The notes under the pieces: model-generated
Seen by the model: the letters and a program-made list of their open reading frames with translations, nothing else
The model's database searches: none
What the model was told of the DNA's origin: nothing
NCBI RefSeq assembly: GCF_001507545.1
Contig: NZ_LQBP01000014.1
Coordinates: 1 to 59,313 of the forward strand
DNA length: 59,313 nucleotides
Direction: 5' to 3'
From: Ruegeria profundi
GTDB lineage: Bacteria; Pseudomonadota; Alphaproteobacteria; Rhodobacterales; Rhodobacteraceae
Made by a program: the position numbers and the translations under genes
Shown here: in pieces, positions 46,266 through 55,433 of the stretch
Position numbering within the stretch: the stretch's first letter is position 1
How the letters are laid out: each line of letters begins with the position of its first letter

Positions 46266-46658
46266 TTAGAAGACGGTGCAGAGCACTTCGCCGCCAACAT
46301 TGTTGGAGCGAGCGTTTGCGTCCGACATCACACCTTTCGGAGTGCTGACAATCGACACACCCAGACCCTGACGGACCTGCGGGATGTCATTGACGCCCAT
46401 GTAAACGCGACGACCGGGTTTTGAGACCCGCTTCAGCTCACGAATAACAGGGGTGCCTTCGTAGTATTTCAGGCTGATTTCGATGGCCGGATGACCGTTT
46501 TCACCGGTCGTCTTTTCATAGCCACGGATGTAGCCTTCGTCCGCCAGCACGTCCAGAACCCAACCGCGCAGCTTGGATGCCGGAGTGGAAACGGTGGACT
46601 TGCCGCGCATTTGCGCGTTGCGGATACGGGTGAGCATATCGCCGATAGGATCATTCAT
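46266..46658 (-). CDS. rpsH: 30S ribosomal protein S8
   Basis: 130 residues. [20 protein letters not shown] start and [20 protein letters not shown] near the end. In E. coli S8 represses the spc operon by binding near rplE; whether that holds here was not tested. Confidence 0.98.
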   Translation of the reverse strand: MNDPIGDMLTRIRNAQMRGKSTVSTPASKLRGWVLDVLADEGYIRGYEKTTGENGHPAIEISLKYYEGTPVIRELKRVSKPGRRVYMGVNDIPQVRQGLGVSIVSTPKGVMSDANARSNNVGGEVLCTVF

Positions 46659-46671
46659 ATCTATGTCTCCC

Positions 46672-46977
46672 TTACCAGCTCGATTTCACCATGCCGGGGA
46701 TCTGACCAGCAGAACCCAGCTCGCGCAGCGCGATACGGCTGACCTTCAGCTTACGGTAGTAAGCGTGGGGACGACCGGTCAGCTGACAACGGTTGTGCAG
46801 ACGGGTGGCCGAGCTGTTGCGCGGCAGTTTCGCCAGTTTCAGACGCGCCTTGAAACGCTCTTCCATCGGGCGGCTCTCGTCATTCGCGATTTCTTTCAGC
46901 TCGGCACGCTTTGCGGCATATTTGGCCACCAGGCGTTCGCGCTTTTTCTCGCGTTCGATCATTGCTTTCTTAGCCAT
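46672..46977 (-). CDS. rpsN: 30S ribosomal protein S14, long form
   Basis: 101 residues, the long zinc-independent form: the zinc-type CxxC pairs are absent and the tail reads [21 protein letters not shown] in part. It lies between rpsH and rplE as expected. Confidence 0.98.
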   Translation of the reverse strand: MAKKAMIEREKKRERLVAKYAAKRAELKEIANDESRPMEERFKARLKLAKLPRNSSATRLHNRCQLTGRPHAYYRKLKVSRIALRELGSAGQIPGMVKSSW

Positions 46978-46996
46978 GTCTCAATCCTCCCGGCGC

Positions 46997-47557
46997 TTAT
47001 GCGTTGAACGGCATGTTGAATGCTTTCAACAGGCTTTTCGCTTCAGCGTCGGTTTTCGCTGTGGTGGCAATTACGATATCCAGGCCCCAGACCTCATCGA
47101 CTTTGTCGAAATCGATTTCCGGGAACACGATGTGCTCTTTCATGCCCATGGCAAAGTTGCCCTGACCATCGAAAGACGGTTTCACACCGCGGAAGTCACG
47201 AACGCGCGGCAGCGCGATTGTGATCAGACGATCCAGGAATTCATACATCCGGTCGCCGCGCAGGGTCACTTTCGCGCCCAGCGGCATATCTTCACGGACG
47301 CGGAAACCCGCGATCGACTTCTTCGCCTTGGTTGCAACGGCCTGTTGACCGGCAATCGCAGTCAGATCCTCGACAGCAGCTTTTGCTTTCTTCGAATCTT
47401 TGACGGCTTCGGCACCACACCCAATGTTCAGAACGATTTTTTCCAGCTTGGGCAGCTGCATGTCGTTCTTGTAGCCGAACTCTTCTTTCAGAGCAGCACT
47501 GATGGTCTCGGCGTACTGAGCTTTCAGACGCGGGGTATAGGTTGCGGTATCAAGCAT
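46997..47557 (-). CDS. rplE: 50S ribosomal protein L5
   Basis: 186 residues (E. coli 179). [20 protein letters not shown] and [21 protein letters not shown] mark the family; it binds 5S rRNA and touches the P-site tRNA. Its first codons overlap the end of rplX by 8 nt. Confidence 0.98.
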   Translation of the reverse strand: MLDTATYTPRLKAQYAETISAALKEEFGYKNDMQLPKLEKIVLNIGCGAEAVKDSKKAKAAVEDLTAIAGQQAVATKAKKSIAGFRVREDMPLGAKVTLRGDRMYEFLDRLITIALPRVRDFRGVKPSFDGQGNFAMGMKEHIVFPEIDFDKVDEVWGLDIVIATTAKTDAEAKSLLKAFNMPFNA

Positions 47558-47861
47558 CGATCACGTCCCCCGTGGTCTTGGCGAAACGAACCTTCTTGTC
47601 ACCTTCCATGCGGAAGCCAACGCGGGTTGCTTTGCCGTTTTTATCCAGCAGTGCCAGGTTCGACAGCTCGATCGGGTTTGCCTGAGGCAGGCGACCACCT
47701 TGCGACGTTTGCGACTGGCGAGTGTGGCGGATGGCAATGTTGATGCCTTCGACCACTGCTTTGCCGGCTTTCGGATCGACCGAGGAAATGGTTCCCTCTT
47801 TGCCCTTGTCCTTACCGGCCAGCACGACGACCTTGTCGCCTTTGCGGAGTTTAGCAGCCAT
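47550..47861 (-). CDS. rplX: 50S ribosomal protein L24
   Basis: 103 residues. The KOW motif [20 protein letters not shown] is at the N-terminus; it is an assembly initiator of the large subunit. Ends 8 nt inside rplE. Confidence 0.98.
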   Translation of the reverse strand: MAAKLRKGDKVVVLAGKDKGKEGTISSVDPKAGKAVVEGINIAIRHTRQSQTSQGGRLPQANPIELSNLALLDKNGKATRVGFRMEGDKKVRFAKTTGDVIDA

Positions 47862-47863
47862 GA

Positions 47864-48232
47864 TTACAGCACCTCCGGAGCCAGCGAGATGATTTTCATG
47901 AAGTTCTTGCCGCGCAGTTCACGAACAACGGGGCCAAAGATACGGGTACCGATCGGCTCGTTGTTGTTGTTCAGAATAACGGCAGCGTTGCGATCGAAAC
48001 GGATCGCGGTGCCGTCTTCACGACGGACTTCCTTGGCGGTGCGTACGACGACGGCCTTGCGGACGTCACCTTTCTTTACGCGGCCGCGGGGGATGGCTTC
48101 CTTCACCGAGACGACAATAACGTCGCCGACGGAGGCGTATTTACGCTTGGAACCACCCAGGACCTTGATGCACTGAACTCGGCGTGCGCCGGAGTTGTCA
48201 GCAACATCCAGATTGGTCTGCATCTGGATCAT
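47864..48232 (-). CDS. rplN: 50S ribosomal protein L14
   Basis: 122 residues. [20 protein letters not shown] start and [20 protein letters not shown] in the middle. First gene of the spc part; 76 bp separate it from rpsQ, room for the operon boundary. Confidence 0.98.
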   Translation of the reverse strand: MIQMQTNLDVADNSGARRVQCIKVLGGSKRKYASVGDVIVVSVKEAIPRGRVKKGDVRKAVVVRTAKEVRREDGTAIRFDRNAAVILNNNNEPIGTRIFGPVVRELRGKNFMKIISLAPEVL

Positions 48233-48308
48233 GTGGTTTCTCCCGACCTGTGGGGGCTGTTCTGTTTAGGTCCCCCAGGGTTTCGACAAATGGAAAAGTC
48301 CTGGTGGC

Positions 48309-48539
48309 TTACGCCTCCAGAACCTCCCAACGTTTCGTCTTCGATTTCGGTGCGCATTCGATGATGCGGACTGTGTCACCGACCTTGAAGGCGTTCTTTT
48401 CATCGTGAGCCCGGTATTTCTTGGACTTACGGATGGTTTTCTTCAGAACCGGATGCGTAAAGCGGCGCTCGACGGATACGGTTACTGTCTGTTCATTGGC
48501 GTCGCTGGTCACGGTGCCTTGCAGGATACGCTTGGGCAT
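48309..48539 (-). CDS. rpsQ: 30S ribosomal protein S17
   Basis: 76 residues, slightly short of E. coli (84). [20 protein letters not shown] start and the OB-fold motif [18 protein letters not shown]. It lies 4 nt behind rpmC. Confidence 0.97.
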   Translation of the reverse strand: MPKRILQGTVTSDANEQTVTVSVERRFTHPVLKKTIRKSKKYRAHDEKNAFKVGDTVRIIECAPKSKTKRWEVLEA

Positions 48540-48543
48540 CTGA

Positions 48544-48750
48544 TTACTCCTCGGATGCCGCAGCTGCGGCCTTTTCGTTCAGAATAGTTTTGACACGGGC
48601 AGCATTGCGGCGGGCCGCTTTGATACCAGCAGTGTTTTCCAGCTGACCGGTCGCCTGTTGAAAGCGCAGGTTAAAGCTTTCTTTCTTCAGGTTGGCCAGT
48701 TCCTCGCGGAGCTGGTCCGGGGTCTTGTCACGCAGTTCTTGGGCGTTCAT
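48544..48750 (-). CDS. rpmC: 50S ribosomal protein L29
   Basis: 68 residues, two helices with [20 protein letters not shown] and [20 protein letters not shown]. It sits at the peptide exit tunnel. Normally rplP is directly upstream; here two unrelated genes and 1.75 kb separate them, so rpmC-rpsQ needs its own promoter or read-through. Confidence 0.97.
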   Translation of the reverse strand: MNAQELRDKTPDQLREELANLKKESFNLRFQQATGQLENTAGIKAARRNAARVKTILNEKAAAAASEE

Positions 48751-48929
48751 CGCCTTTTTCCTTTGCTCAAAACACCAGAAGGCCCCCTTGCAGGGTCACC
48801 TTGGACCTGGTGGATGAATGATAGACATACGAATCGCCCGACAACGCCGGGAGACCGCAGGATGCCGCCGTATAAGGGTTTAGGGGGTGGGTGGCAAGAG
48901 GAAGTTTGAGCAATCCGTTGGGGAGAAAC

Positions 48930-49577
48930 TCAACGTTCTCTTGGTCTGTCACATTTTTCGAGCGGATGAGCGAAGTTTAGATCTTCAAGAACTGCGTTAG
49001 CTATTTCATCTTCAGAGAAAAACACAGTTTTCGCGAGTTCATCTAGTGTCACGTTTCTGCGCTCATCTGCGAGATCGGGGTAGCGGTCAGGATCGAAGTT
49101 TGAAGGCGCTATGACTATTCCCACAAGATAAGCAGTCTCCCCAAGCGAAAGGTCGTCAATTTCCTTACCAAAATACACCAGGGCGGCGTCATTTGGCCGA
49201 TAACAGCTTCGACCCCAGTAAAGTGTGTTTATGTACCAATTCATAGTCTCTTCACGGGACAGTGTTTTGGACACAGCAAATCCAGTGGCAAGTAACCCCA
49301 TTTTTCCGACTTCTCTTACCGACCGAACTCGCTCAGAAGCCCTTAAAGTTGTTCTTGAGTATTGCGGCAGTTCAGTTCTTAAAAACTCTGGATCATAAAA
49401 ACCGACCATCGCTTTTCGCAGAAGCTCCGGAACCGGGGCACGTCCAGTCGTGTCAGCCGTGTAGAGTTCAATTATTTCCTCCGAACTTGGCAGCCCTACG
49501 TCAGAAGGCTGACTGTAGCCAGAACTCGCAGCAACCAATGAGGTGAAAAAGACAGTTTTCGAGAACCAACGACCCAT
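48930..49577 (-). CDS. exported GT51 transglycosylase-like protein, probably inactive
   Basis: 215 residues. A signal peptide (about 1-22) precedes a region similar to the second half of the GT51 domain of class A penicillin-binding proteins: NWYINTLYWGRSCYRPNDAA (113-132), YFGKEIDDLSLGETAYLVG (135-153) and APSNFDPDRYPDLADERR with conserved Arg-Arg. The first catalytic motif, normally EDxxFxxHxG, reads VGFYDPEFLRTE (58-69) with no Glu-Asp, and the QGGSTITQQ motif is missing. There is no transpeptidase domain. It may bind lipid II without polymerising it, or be a decayed remnant. Lower GC than its ribosomal neighbours suggests a later arrival. Confidence 0.65.
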   Translation of the reverse strand: MGRWFSKTVFFTSLVAASSGYSQPSDVGLPSSEEIIELYTADTTGRAPVPELLRKAMVGFYDPEFLRTELPQYSRTTLRASERVRSVREVGKMGLLATGFAVSKTLSREETMNWYINTLYWGRSCYRPNDAALVYFGKEIDDLSLGETAYLVGIVIAPSNFDPDRYPDLADERRNVTLDELAKTVFFSEDEIANAVLEDLNFAHPLEKCDRPRER

Positions 49578-49644
49578 TCAAAAGCTCTAACTCAAGTTGT
49601 TTGCGAATACGTGCTCAAAAGATAGTCTCTTGACTTCGTTCCCA

Positions 49645-50265
49645 TCAATCCCACTTATAATTAAAACTGACCGAAATCCGCTCTTCCTCGGCCATGTTCA
49701 TCGGCACCTCGTGGCGCAGCCAGCTTTCCCATAGCAAGACATCCCCCACTTGCGGCTTCAAATAGATGAACGGCTGCAAATCCCGCCGCCCTCCTTTGAG
49801 GCGCGTCGGCGCGGCCATCATGCGGCCTGAGCGGGGGTCTTCCAGTTTCAGCGCACTCGCCCCTTCAGGCATCGCCACATAGGTCGTGCCCGAGATCACG
49901 CTGTGGGGATGCAGATGGCTGGAATGCATGCCGCCCTCGGGCAATATGTTGATCCACAAGTCCTCAAGCTTCAGCGCGCCCTCACCCAGATCGAACTCCA
50001 AATCCTTGGCAAAGGCCGCCACGTGCTGGTCCAATGCCGCTACCAGATCGGCAAAGATCGGGAACCGCCAAGGCAGATCAGTCAGCGAGGCGTAGCTGGT
50101 GTAGCCGGGATAGCCGTTCTCTTCGCACCATTCCTGTCCGGCTTCGTCATCCTCAGCGATGACAAGGCAAGAGCTTTCCAACTCTCCCGCGTCGATCGTC
50201 GGATCAAACTCGGACAAAGCTGCGAGGTAGAGACGGGTTACGAAGAGTGATTCAATCTTTGGCAT
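49645..50265 (-). CDS. TIGR02466-type 2OG-Fe(II) oxygenase
   Basis: 206 residues, putative 2-oxoglutarate/iron oxygenase. The cupin core shows HSSHLHPHSVISGTTYV (His 114, 117, 119, 121), then LKLEDPR, a distal iron-ligand candidate His185 in WESWLRHEVP and Arg196 in RISVSFNY for 2-oxoglutarate. The substrate is unknown. It is encoded directly behind rplP, after a terminator, in the middle of the S10 operon. Because L16 is a known hydroxylation target of a different oxygenase family (YcfD/RoxA), a ribosomal substrate is a reasonable guess, not a finding. Confidence 0.75.
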   Translation of the reverse strand: MPKIESLFVTRLYLAALSEFDPTIDAGELESSCLVIAEDDEAGQEWCEENGYPGYTSYASLTDLPWRFPIFADLVAALDQHVAAFAKDLEFDLGEGALKLEDLWINILPEGGMHSSHLHPHSVISGTTYVAMPEGASALKLEDPRSGRMMAAPTRLKGGRRDLQPFIYLKPQVGDVLLWESWLRHEVPMNMAEEERISVSFNYKWD

Positions 50266-50311
50266 AGAGACGTATTAGACCAACCGCCCGGCAATTTCGA
50301 TAGGGAGTTTA

Positions 50312-50432
50312 GCGAGGCTCTGCCTCGCGCTCCGGGATATTTTTCGCCAGATGAAGACGAAGGCCCCTGCTTCATTTGGCTCGAAATATCCCGGGGGAGT
50401 TGCGGCTTGCCGCAGCGGGGGCAGAGCCCCCG
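50312..50432. repeat. complex inverted-repeat element behind rplP
   Basis: Three nested palindromes: GCGAGGC/GCCTCGC at 50312-50328, CGGGATATTT at 50333-50342 with AAATATCCCG at 50384-50393 (enclosing GCCAGATGAAG / CTTCATTTGGC, one mismatch), and GGGGGC/GCCCCC near 50416-50431. The composition resembles a repeat family seen between genes of Rhodobacteraceae. No open frame is likely here. Confidence 0.55.
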
Positions 50433-50440
50433 AAAAGAAA

Positions 50441-50464
50441 ACCCCGCCGGTTTCCCGGCGGGGG
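50441..50464 (-). terminator. terminator behind rplP
   Basis: A 9-bp perfect stem CCCCGCCGG / CCGGCGGGG with a 4-nt loop, then TTTTCTTTTC on the minus strand, 39 nt after the rplP stop. It should end S10-operon transcription before the oxygenase gene. Confidence 0.88.
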
Positions 50465-50502
50465 TCAATCTTGTCACGATGGAGGCCTAAGCCCCAATTC
50501 GG

Positions 50503-50916
50503 TTACCAGTCTTCGCGGACCACGACGCGGGTCTTGATCGGCAGCTTCATCGCGGCCAGGCGCAGGGCTTCGCGGGCGATGTCGTCATTGACGCCGTCGA
50601 TTTCGAACATCACGCGGCCAGGCTTGACTTTGCATGCCCAACGGTCGACCGAACCCTTACCTTTACCCATACGAACTTCGATCGGCTTTGCAGTTACCGG
50701 AGTGTCGGGGAAGATGCGGATCCAGACGCGACCCTGACGCTTCATGTGGCGCGTCATGGCACGACGTGCAGCTTCGATCTGGCGTGCAGTTACACGCTCA
50801 GGCTCAAGAGCTTTCAGGCCGTAGGTGCCAAAGTTCAGATCAGAGCCGCCCTTGGCGAGACCCTTGATCCGGCCTTTGTGCATCTTGCGGAATTTAGTAC
50901 GCTTTGGTTGAAGCAT
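50503..50916 (-). CDS. rplP: 50S ribosomal protein L16
   Basis: 137 residues (E. coli 136). [20 protein letters not shown] start, [20 protein letters not shown] and RMGKGKG, whose Arg82 corresponds to Arg81 of E. coli L16, the residue hydroxylated by YcfD/RoxA. It is followed by a terminator and then a 2OG-oxygenase gene in place of the usual rpmC. Confidence 0.98.
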   Translation of the reverse strand: MLQPKRTKFRKMHKGRIKGLAKGGSDLNFGTYGLKALEPERVTARQIEAARRAMTRHMKRQGRVWIRIFPDTPVTAKPIEVRMGKGKGSVDRWACKVKPGRVMFEIDGVNDDIAREALRLAAMKLPIKTRVVVREDW

Positions 50917-50928
50917 ATCTTTCCCTCC

Positions 50929-51639
50929 TTAGCGACGACCGCCACCAGCACCACGAGGTGCAGGGCCGTCCTGGAGTTCCTGTGCTTTACGGTCACGTGC
51001 CTGCGGATCGTGCTCCATGATCTCACCTTTGAAGATCCAGACCTTGATCCCGATGATCCCGTAGGGGGTCATCGCTTCGGCATGTGCGTAATCGATGTCG
51101 GCACGCAGGGTGTGCAGAGGCACGCGGCCTTCGCGGTACCACTCGGTCCGTGCGATTTCAGCGCCGCCCAGACGACCAGCGACGTTCACCCGGATACCCA
51201 GGGCGCCCATGCGCATGGCGTTCTGAACCGACCGCTTCATTGCGCGACGGAACGAAACACGACGTTCCAGCTGCTGAGCGATGGACTCGGCAACCAGCTG
51301 CGCGTCAAGCTCGGGCTTGCGCACTTCGACGATGTTCAGGTGCAGTTCGCTGTCGGTCATGCGAGCAAGCTTTTTGCGCAGAACTTCGATGTCTGCACCT
51401 TTCTTACCGATGATGACACCGGGACGTGCGGTGTGGATCGTAACGCGGCACTTCTTGTGCGGACGTTCGATGATCACACGGGCAACACCGGCCTGCTTGC
51501 ACTCTTTGTTGATGAACTCACGGATCCTGAGGTCTTCCAGCAGAAGATCACCGTAGTCCTTGGTGTCGGCGTACCAGCGGCTGTCCCAGGTGCGGTTGAC
51601 CTGCAGGCGCATGCCGATCGGATTTACTTTATGACCCAT
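50929..51639 (-). CDS. rpsC: 30S ribosomal protein S3
   Basis: 236 residues. [20 protein letters not shown] start, KH domain [20 protein letters not shown] with VIIGKKG, and a C-terminal half ending in a Gly/Arg tail. It lines the mRNA entry channel. Starts 1 nt inside the rplV stop. Confidence 0.98.
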   Translation of the reverse strand: MGHKVNPIGMRLQVNRTWDSRWYADTKDYGDLLLEDLRIREFINKECKQAGVARVIIERPHKKCRVTIHTARPGVIIGKKGADIEVLRKKLARMTDSELHLNIVEVRKPELDAQLVAESIAQQLERRVSFRRAMKRSVQNAMRMGALGIRVNVAGRLGGAEIARTEWYREGRVPLHTLRADIDYAHAEAMTPYGIIGIKVWIFKGEIMEHDPQARDRKAQELQDGPAPRGAGGGRR

Positions 51640-52019
51640 TAGGCTTGCTCCTCAACTTGACGCACCTTGATGGTGATCTCCGAGAACGGCTTCATGATCT
51701 TGCCGAAACGGCCACGGGCACGCGGACGACCGCGCTTCATGACGAGGTTCTTGCCAACCCATGCTTCGGCGACGATCAGCTCGTCAACGTCCAGGTTGTG
51801 GTTGTTTTCGGCATTCGCGATTGCGGACTGCAGGCACTTCTTGACGTCCTGCGCGACACGCTTGTTGCTGAAAGTCAGGTCGGTCAGAGCCTTCTCAACT
51901 TTCTTGCCGCGGATCATTTGCGCAACCAGGTTCAGTTTCTGCGGGCTGGTGCGAAGCATACGGGTTTTCGCCATTGCTTCGTTTTCAGCCACGCGGCGGG
52001 GGTTCTTTTCCTTGCCCAT
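51639..52019 (-). CDS. rplV: 50S ribosomal protein L22
   Basis: 126 residues, ~15 more than E. coli at the N-terminus ([15 protein letters not shown]). [20 protein letters not shown] and the tunnel loop [18 protein letters not shown] are present. Confidence 0.98.
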   Translation of the reverse strand: MGKEKNPRRVAENEAMAKTRMLRTSPQKLNLVAQMIRGKKVEKALTDLTFSNKRVAQDVKKCLQSAIANAENNHNLDVDELIVAEAWVGKNLVMKRGRPRARGRFGKIMKPFSEITIKVRQVEEQA

Positions 52020-52022
52020 GAC

Positions 52023-52301
52023 TTACTTCCGCTTCGCTTTTTTGTCTGCGGCGTGGCCATAATAGGTCCGGGTCGGCGAGTATTCACCGAACTTCTGACC
52101 GATCATGTCTTCCGAGACGTTGACGGGGATATGTTTCTGGCCGTTGTACACACCAAAGGTCAGACCCACGAACTGGGGCAGAATGGTGGAACGACGCGAC
52201 CAGATTTTGATGACTTCGTTACGGCCCGACTCGCGCGCTGCTTCGGCTTTTTTCAGCACGTAAGCATCGACGAAAGGACCCTTCCAAACAGAGCGAGACA
52301 T
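52023..52301 (-). CDS. rpsS: 30S ribosomal protein S19
   Basis: 92 residues, the E. coli length. [20 protein letters not shown] start and [23 protein letters not shown] end (here [19 protein letters not shown]). It contacts S13 at the subunit head. Confidence 0.98.
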   Translation of the reverse strand: MSRSVWKGPFVDAYVLKKAEAARESGRNEVIKIWSRRSTILPQFVGLTFGVYNGQKHIPVNVSEDMIGQKFGEYSPTRTYYGHAADKKAKRK

Positions 52302-52304
52302 GGA

Positions 52305-53147
52305 TTAACGTCCCTTCTTCTTGGCGTGCCGCGAGCGGATGATCAGCTTCTGGGACGCTTTGTTCTTGTTACGGGTACGCTTACCCTTGGTGTCCTTACC
52401 CCACGGAGTAACCGGCGTACGGCCACCCGAGGTACGACCTTCACCACCACCGTGCGGGTGATCGATCGGGTTCATTGCAACACCACGAACCGACGGACGA
52501 ACGCCCTTATGGCGCATACGGCCGGCTTTACCGAGGTTTTGGTTCGAGTTGTCGGGGTTGGACACGGCACCAACGGTGGCCATGCATTCCTGACGGACCA
52601 TGCGAAGCTCGCCCGAGCTCAGACGGATCTGAGCGTAGCCGCCATCACGACCAACGAACTGAGCGTAAGTACCGGCCGCACGTGCGATCTGACCGCCCTT
52701 GCCAGGCTTCATCTCGATGTTGTGGACGATGGTACCGATAGGCATGCCCGAGAACGGCATTGCGTTGCCCGGCTTGATGTCGGCCTTGGCGGATGCCACG
52801 ACTTTGTCACCAACAGCCAGACGCTGCGGAGCCAGGATATATGCCTGCTCGCCGTCTTCGTATTTTACCAGTGCGATGAATGCGGTCCGGTTCGGGTCAT
52901 ATTCGATCCGCTCGACGGTTGCCGCCACATCAAATTTGTTCCGTTTGAAGTCAACGATCCGGTAGAGACGCTTTGCGCCACCGCCGCGGCGGCGTGAAGT
53001 GATCCGTCCGGTGTTGTTCCGGCCGCCCGATTTGGTCAAACCCTCTGTGAGAGACTTGACCGGACGTCCTTTCCAAAGCTCCGAACGGTCGATCAGCACC
53101 AGCCCGCGCTGGCCCGGCGTCGTCGGCTTGTACGACTTGAGTGCCAT
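52305..53147 (-). CDS. rplB: 50S ribosomal protein L2
   Basis: 280 residues. [20 protein letters not shown] start, the RNA-binding [19 protein letters not shown] and the C-terminal [20 protein letters not shown] near the peptidyl-transferase centre. ATG 53147 gives the family N-terminus; the longer frame to 53282 is not used. rplW normally precedes it directly; here 2.9 kb of other DNA intervenes, so a promoter in 53148-53300 is expected. Confidence 0.98.
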   Translation of the reverse strand: MALKSYKPTTPGQRGLVLIDRSELWKGRPVKSLTEGLTKSGGRNNTGRITSRRRGGGAKRLYRIVDFKRNKFDVAATVERIEYDPNRTAFIALVKYEDGEQAYILAPQRLAVGDKVVASAKADIKPGNAMPFSGMPIGTIVHNIEMKPGKGGQIARAAGTYAQFVGRDGGYAQIRLSSGELRMVRQECMATVGAVSNPDNSNQNLGKAGRMRHKGVRPSVRGVAMNPIDHPHGGGEGRTSGGRTPVTPWGKDTKGKRTRNKNKASQKLIIRSRHAKKKGR

Positions 53148-53441
53148 GCTTTCTGTCTTCCGTTTAGCAAGTGCAGGGGTTTCCCTGCTATGTGATAGGC
53201 CCCCGTAGGTGCCAAGGGTATAGGGCCCCGAAGGTCCCCGGTTAGAAATATCAGAGGCCCCGGAACGAATCCGAGGCCGCAAGATTGGGAGCGTTTAGCA
53301 GTGTTGGGGGTGGGTGTCTATAGGGTTTCTCGCAATTTAAGATGGCGACTCAGGATACTCTTACTCACATTGAAGCGATACAGTTTCCGACACAGCCAGA
53401 CCTTAACTAAACACATCGCTCAAAGGCACTATAGCGACAGC

Positions 53442-54428
53442 ATGAATATCCAACAGATAGTCTACCTAGACCAAGGCCCTATTAGCCATCTCCGCCGATC
53501 GCAAAGCGGTTCTACTCTTTTTAGGGCGGCTATTGAGCGACTGGATAGTTGGGCAATCACGTTTTCTGACACGCACGTTCGCGAGATTCTCCGCAGCGAT
53601 AGACCACTTGAGTTCATTGAGGCATTGGAGGGAATTGGAGCCTATTACTTGCCCCCTGTCACCAACCTGCCCAAGATTGAGATCCGGTCGACAGCTCTAA
53701 AAGCCAATATAGTACGAGAAGTCATTCCGGAAGAAATTGACTTTACCCTCAAGTCTCACTTGGCCAACGAAAAAATACTCAGGCTGCTAGCAGCTCTTCA
53801 CATGGGTGCCGGATTTCTGGATATCGAAAATGAAAGAGAAGAAATTCTCCATTCGATTGATGGCTACATAGAAGCATTTCGCCAAGAAATGCACATAATT
53901 TGCGAGAACGAATTTGATCCAAGCGAGATTGTAGAAATGGTTCGCTCACAGTTTGAACCAATCAAAAATGAGATTAACGATCTGAGCATTAGCCAGTTGG
54001 ACACTGAAGCCCGAAATTTTCATAGAGAATTCAAAAAACAAAAACCAAGGTCGCAAGCTGAACTGGATCAAATACCAGACGATGAAATTGCCGAGTATCT
54101 ATTTTCCAAACTGCCAGACTCAGTTGGGATTGATAGTTTCTACCCACGAGAATTCGGGCGAGCCGAGATTGAAGCAGGTAGCATTTCGAGTTTTGCATTC
54201 CTTCTTTTTAGTCTGGGCGTAGCCGCGTTTGAAAGACCAAAGAAAGGCGGGCAAAGCCGCTATCTTGAAAGATTTATTAGTCAGTTTCGCGACTGCGAGC
54301 ATATTGAAAACGCGAGCCGATGCCACGTGTTCTTAACTGGGGATTCGCGGGCAGCTCGCTTGGCACGAGCTACATACAGCTACGCGGGGCTACCGACAGA
54401 AGTACTCAAGCTCGAAGTTGCCAAATGA
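53442..54428 (+). CDS. PIN-like domain protein, antisense in the S10 cluster
   Basis: 328 residues from ATG 53442. VYLDQGPISHL at the N-terminus resembles the first strand and Asp of PIN nucleases, and CHVFLTGDSRAARLA near the end resembles the closing strand with a further Asp. Between them lies a long, charged, helical insert. This suggests a PIN-like nuclease, possibly a toxin or RNA-processing enzyme, but without alignment it remains tentative. The gene is clearly AT-richer than its neighbours and lies on the opposite strand between rplW and rplB, both signs of horizontal gain. No antitoxin-like partner is adjacent. Confidence 0.6.
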   Translation: MNIQQIVYLDQGPISHLRRSQSGSTLFRAAIERLDSWAITFSDTHVREILRSDRPLEFIEALEGIGAYYLPPVTNLPKIEIRSTALKANIVREVIPEEIDFTLKSHLANEKILRLLAALHMGAGFLDIENEREEILHSIDGYIEAFRQEMHIICENEFDPSEIVEMVRSQFEPIKNEINDLSISQLDTEARNFHREFKKQKPRSQAELDQIPDDEIAEYLFSKLPDSVGIDSFYPREFGRAEIEAGSISSFAFLLFSLGVAAFERPKKGGQSRYLERFISQFRDCEHIENASRCHVFLTGDSRAARLARATYSYAGLPTEVLKLEVAK

Positions 54429-54776
54429 GACCGGCACCCCGTTCGGGAGATCGGGACTTCGCGACCTAGATCGCAGGACAGGGCCGAAGGCCGCCGCGCC
54501 AGCGACTGCCCGTCCCGGCGGGCTGGCGCTTTGAGGGCGTTTGCGTCTCGCTATGAGGTCGGATGGATATGGCACCATAAAGCGCACTTATCAGCCGTGG
54601 CGGCGCCATCCCACGGGCACTCGCTGGCGCGGCTTTGGATCAAACCAAACACATTTCCCGGCAACATTCATTGTTTCTTAAGTAGTCACGCACAAAGCTG
54701 TCCGAACAAAGCGCCCGACTGGTCCCCTATGGTGACAGACCACTTCCACAATGATCCGTATATGAGCCACTATTAG
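54429..54776. other. 348-bp gap with a GC-rich hairpin
   Basis: The gap holds a GC-rich block (about 54430-54540) and an AT-richer right part. An 81-codon frame at 54531-54776 (His/Ser/Pro-rich) has no ribosome site and is probably not a gene. Confidence 0.4.
54496..54532 (+). terminator. possible terminator behind the PIN-like gene
   Basis: Outer stem GCGCCAGC / GCTGGCGC with inner stem GCCCG / CGGGC, followed by TTTGA. The T-run is short, so termination may be weak. Confidence 0.4.
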
Positions 54777-55286
54777 ATGTTGGGAGTATTCCTTAGAGGA
54801 ACCCTTTTGCTACTGGCAACTATCCTATTGCTTGCGACGTTTAGCATACTGGCGCTTGCTGCACTCTATTCGAAGAAATTCGGCACCTGCGTGCAACTAC
54901 CCAGCGGGGCCAACCTCAGCTACGAAGCTTATGCAGATTTCAGCCGCCCATATTTTTTTCCCATGGCCGTACTCAGGCAAAGCGACGGCACCATCATTGG
55001 GCGCGATATTTTTCCGATACGCACAACTGAAACCGCTACCTATGGTACAGTTTGGCCTGACCACAACGGGCCAGCGCTTTTCACCTTTATCTGGCATAAG
55101 GATCACGGGTTGGTGCGCAGGGACCGGACACCAAAGTTGTTTGAACAACTCCAATCAGATTTGGGTGAAAAAACTCTTGGCGCACCACGGGACCTGAACG
55201 TGAACACGCTCTGGCTGATGACGCGTCTTCAAAACTTCGCCCATTTTCAAGGCACCGATTGCAAAGTGCGCCTGATTACATGGTGA
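54777..55286 (+). CDS. hypothetical protein with N-terminal membrane anchor
   Basis: 169 residues. One hydrophobic helix (about 4-32, TLLLLATILLLATFSILALA) followed by a soluble, probably periplasmic domain with FGTCVQLPSGANLSYEAYAD and a C-terminal FQGTDCKVRLITW; the two Cys could form a disulfide. No family recognised, no clear ribosome site. It is antisense to the ribosomal operon and converges on it at a shared terminator. Confidence 0.6.
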   Translation: MLGVFLRGTLLLLATILLLATFSILALAALYSKKFGTCVQLPSGANLSYEAYADFSRPYFFPMAVLRQSDGTIIGRDIFPIRTTETATYGTVWPDHNGPALFTFIWHKDHGLVRRDRTPKLFEQLQSDLGEKTLGAPRDLNVNTLWLMTRLQNFAHFQGTDCKVRLITW

Positions 55287-55297
55287 GACCCGCGTTA

Positions 55298-55326
55298 AAA
55301 AAACCCCCGCTTTCGCGGGGGCCTTT
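55298..55326. terminator. bidirectional terminator between rplW and antisense genes
   Basis: A 7-bp perfect stem CCCCCGC / GCGGGGG with a 4-nt loop. On the minus strand it is followed by seven T, a strong terminator for rpsJ-rplC-rplD-rplW and the 210-codon gene; on the plus strand a shorter T-run serves the 54777 gene. Confidence 0.9.
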
Positions 55327-55350
55327 ATCTCTCTCCAAAGACGGGTCCGA

Positions 55351-55425
55351 TCAGAGGCCAGTGGACACGTCGATGGTGTTACCCTCTTCGAGGGTCACAT
55401 ATGCTTTCTTGACGTCTTTCCGACG
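55351..55425 (-). pseudogene. duplicated 3' end of rplW
   Basis: 75 nt on the minus strand encode the last 24 residues of L23 (from RRKDVKK to VSTGL) plus a stop. They match the true rplW end at 56063-56137 in 67 of 75 positions; all 7 altered codons are synonymous. There is no start, so this is a relic. It begins 8 nt behind the stop of the 210-codon gene. Confidence 0.92.
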
Positions 55426-55433
55426 GTCAAGCT

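Noticed and set aside
51645..52997. 450-codon plus-strand frame opposite rplV, rpsS and rplB
   Set aside because: Spans several essential genes on the other strand; composition is that of a shadow frame.
54531..54776. 81-codon plus-strand frame before the 54777 gene
   Set aside because: No ribosome site and His/Pro/Ser-rich composition; ends exactly at the next start, but nothing supports it.
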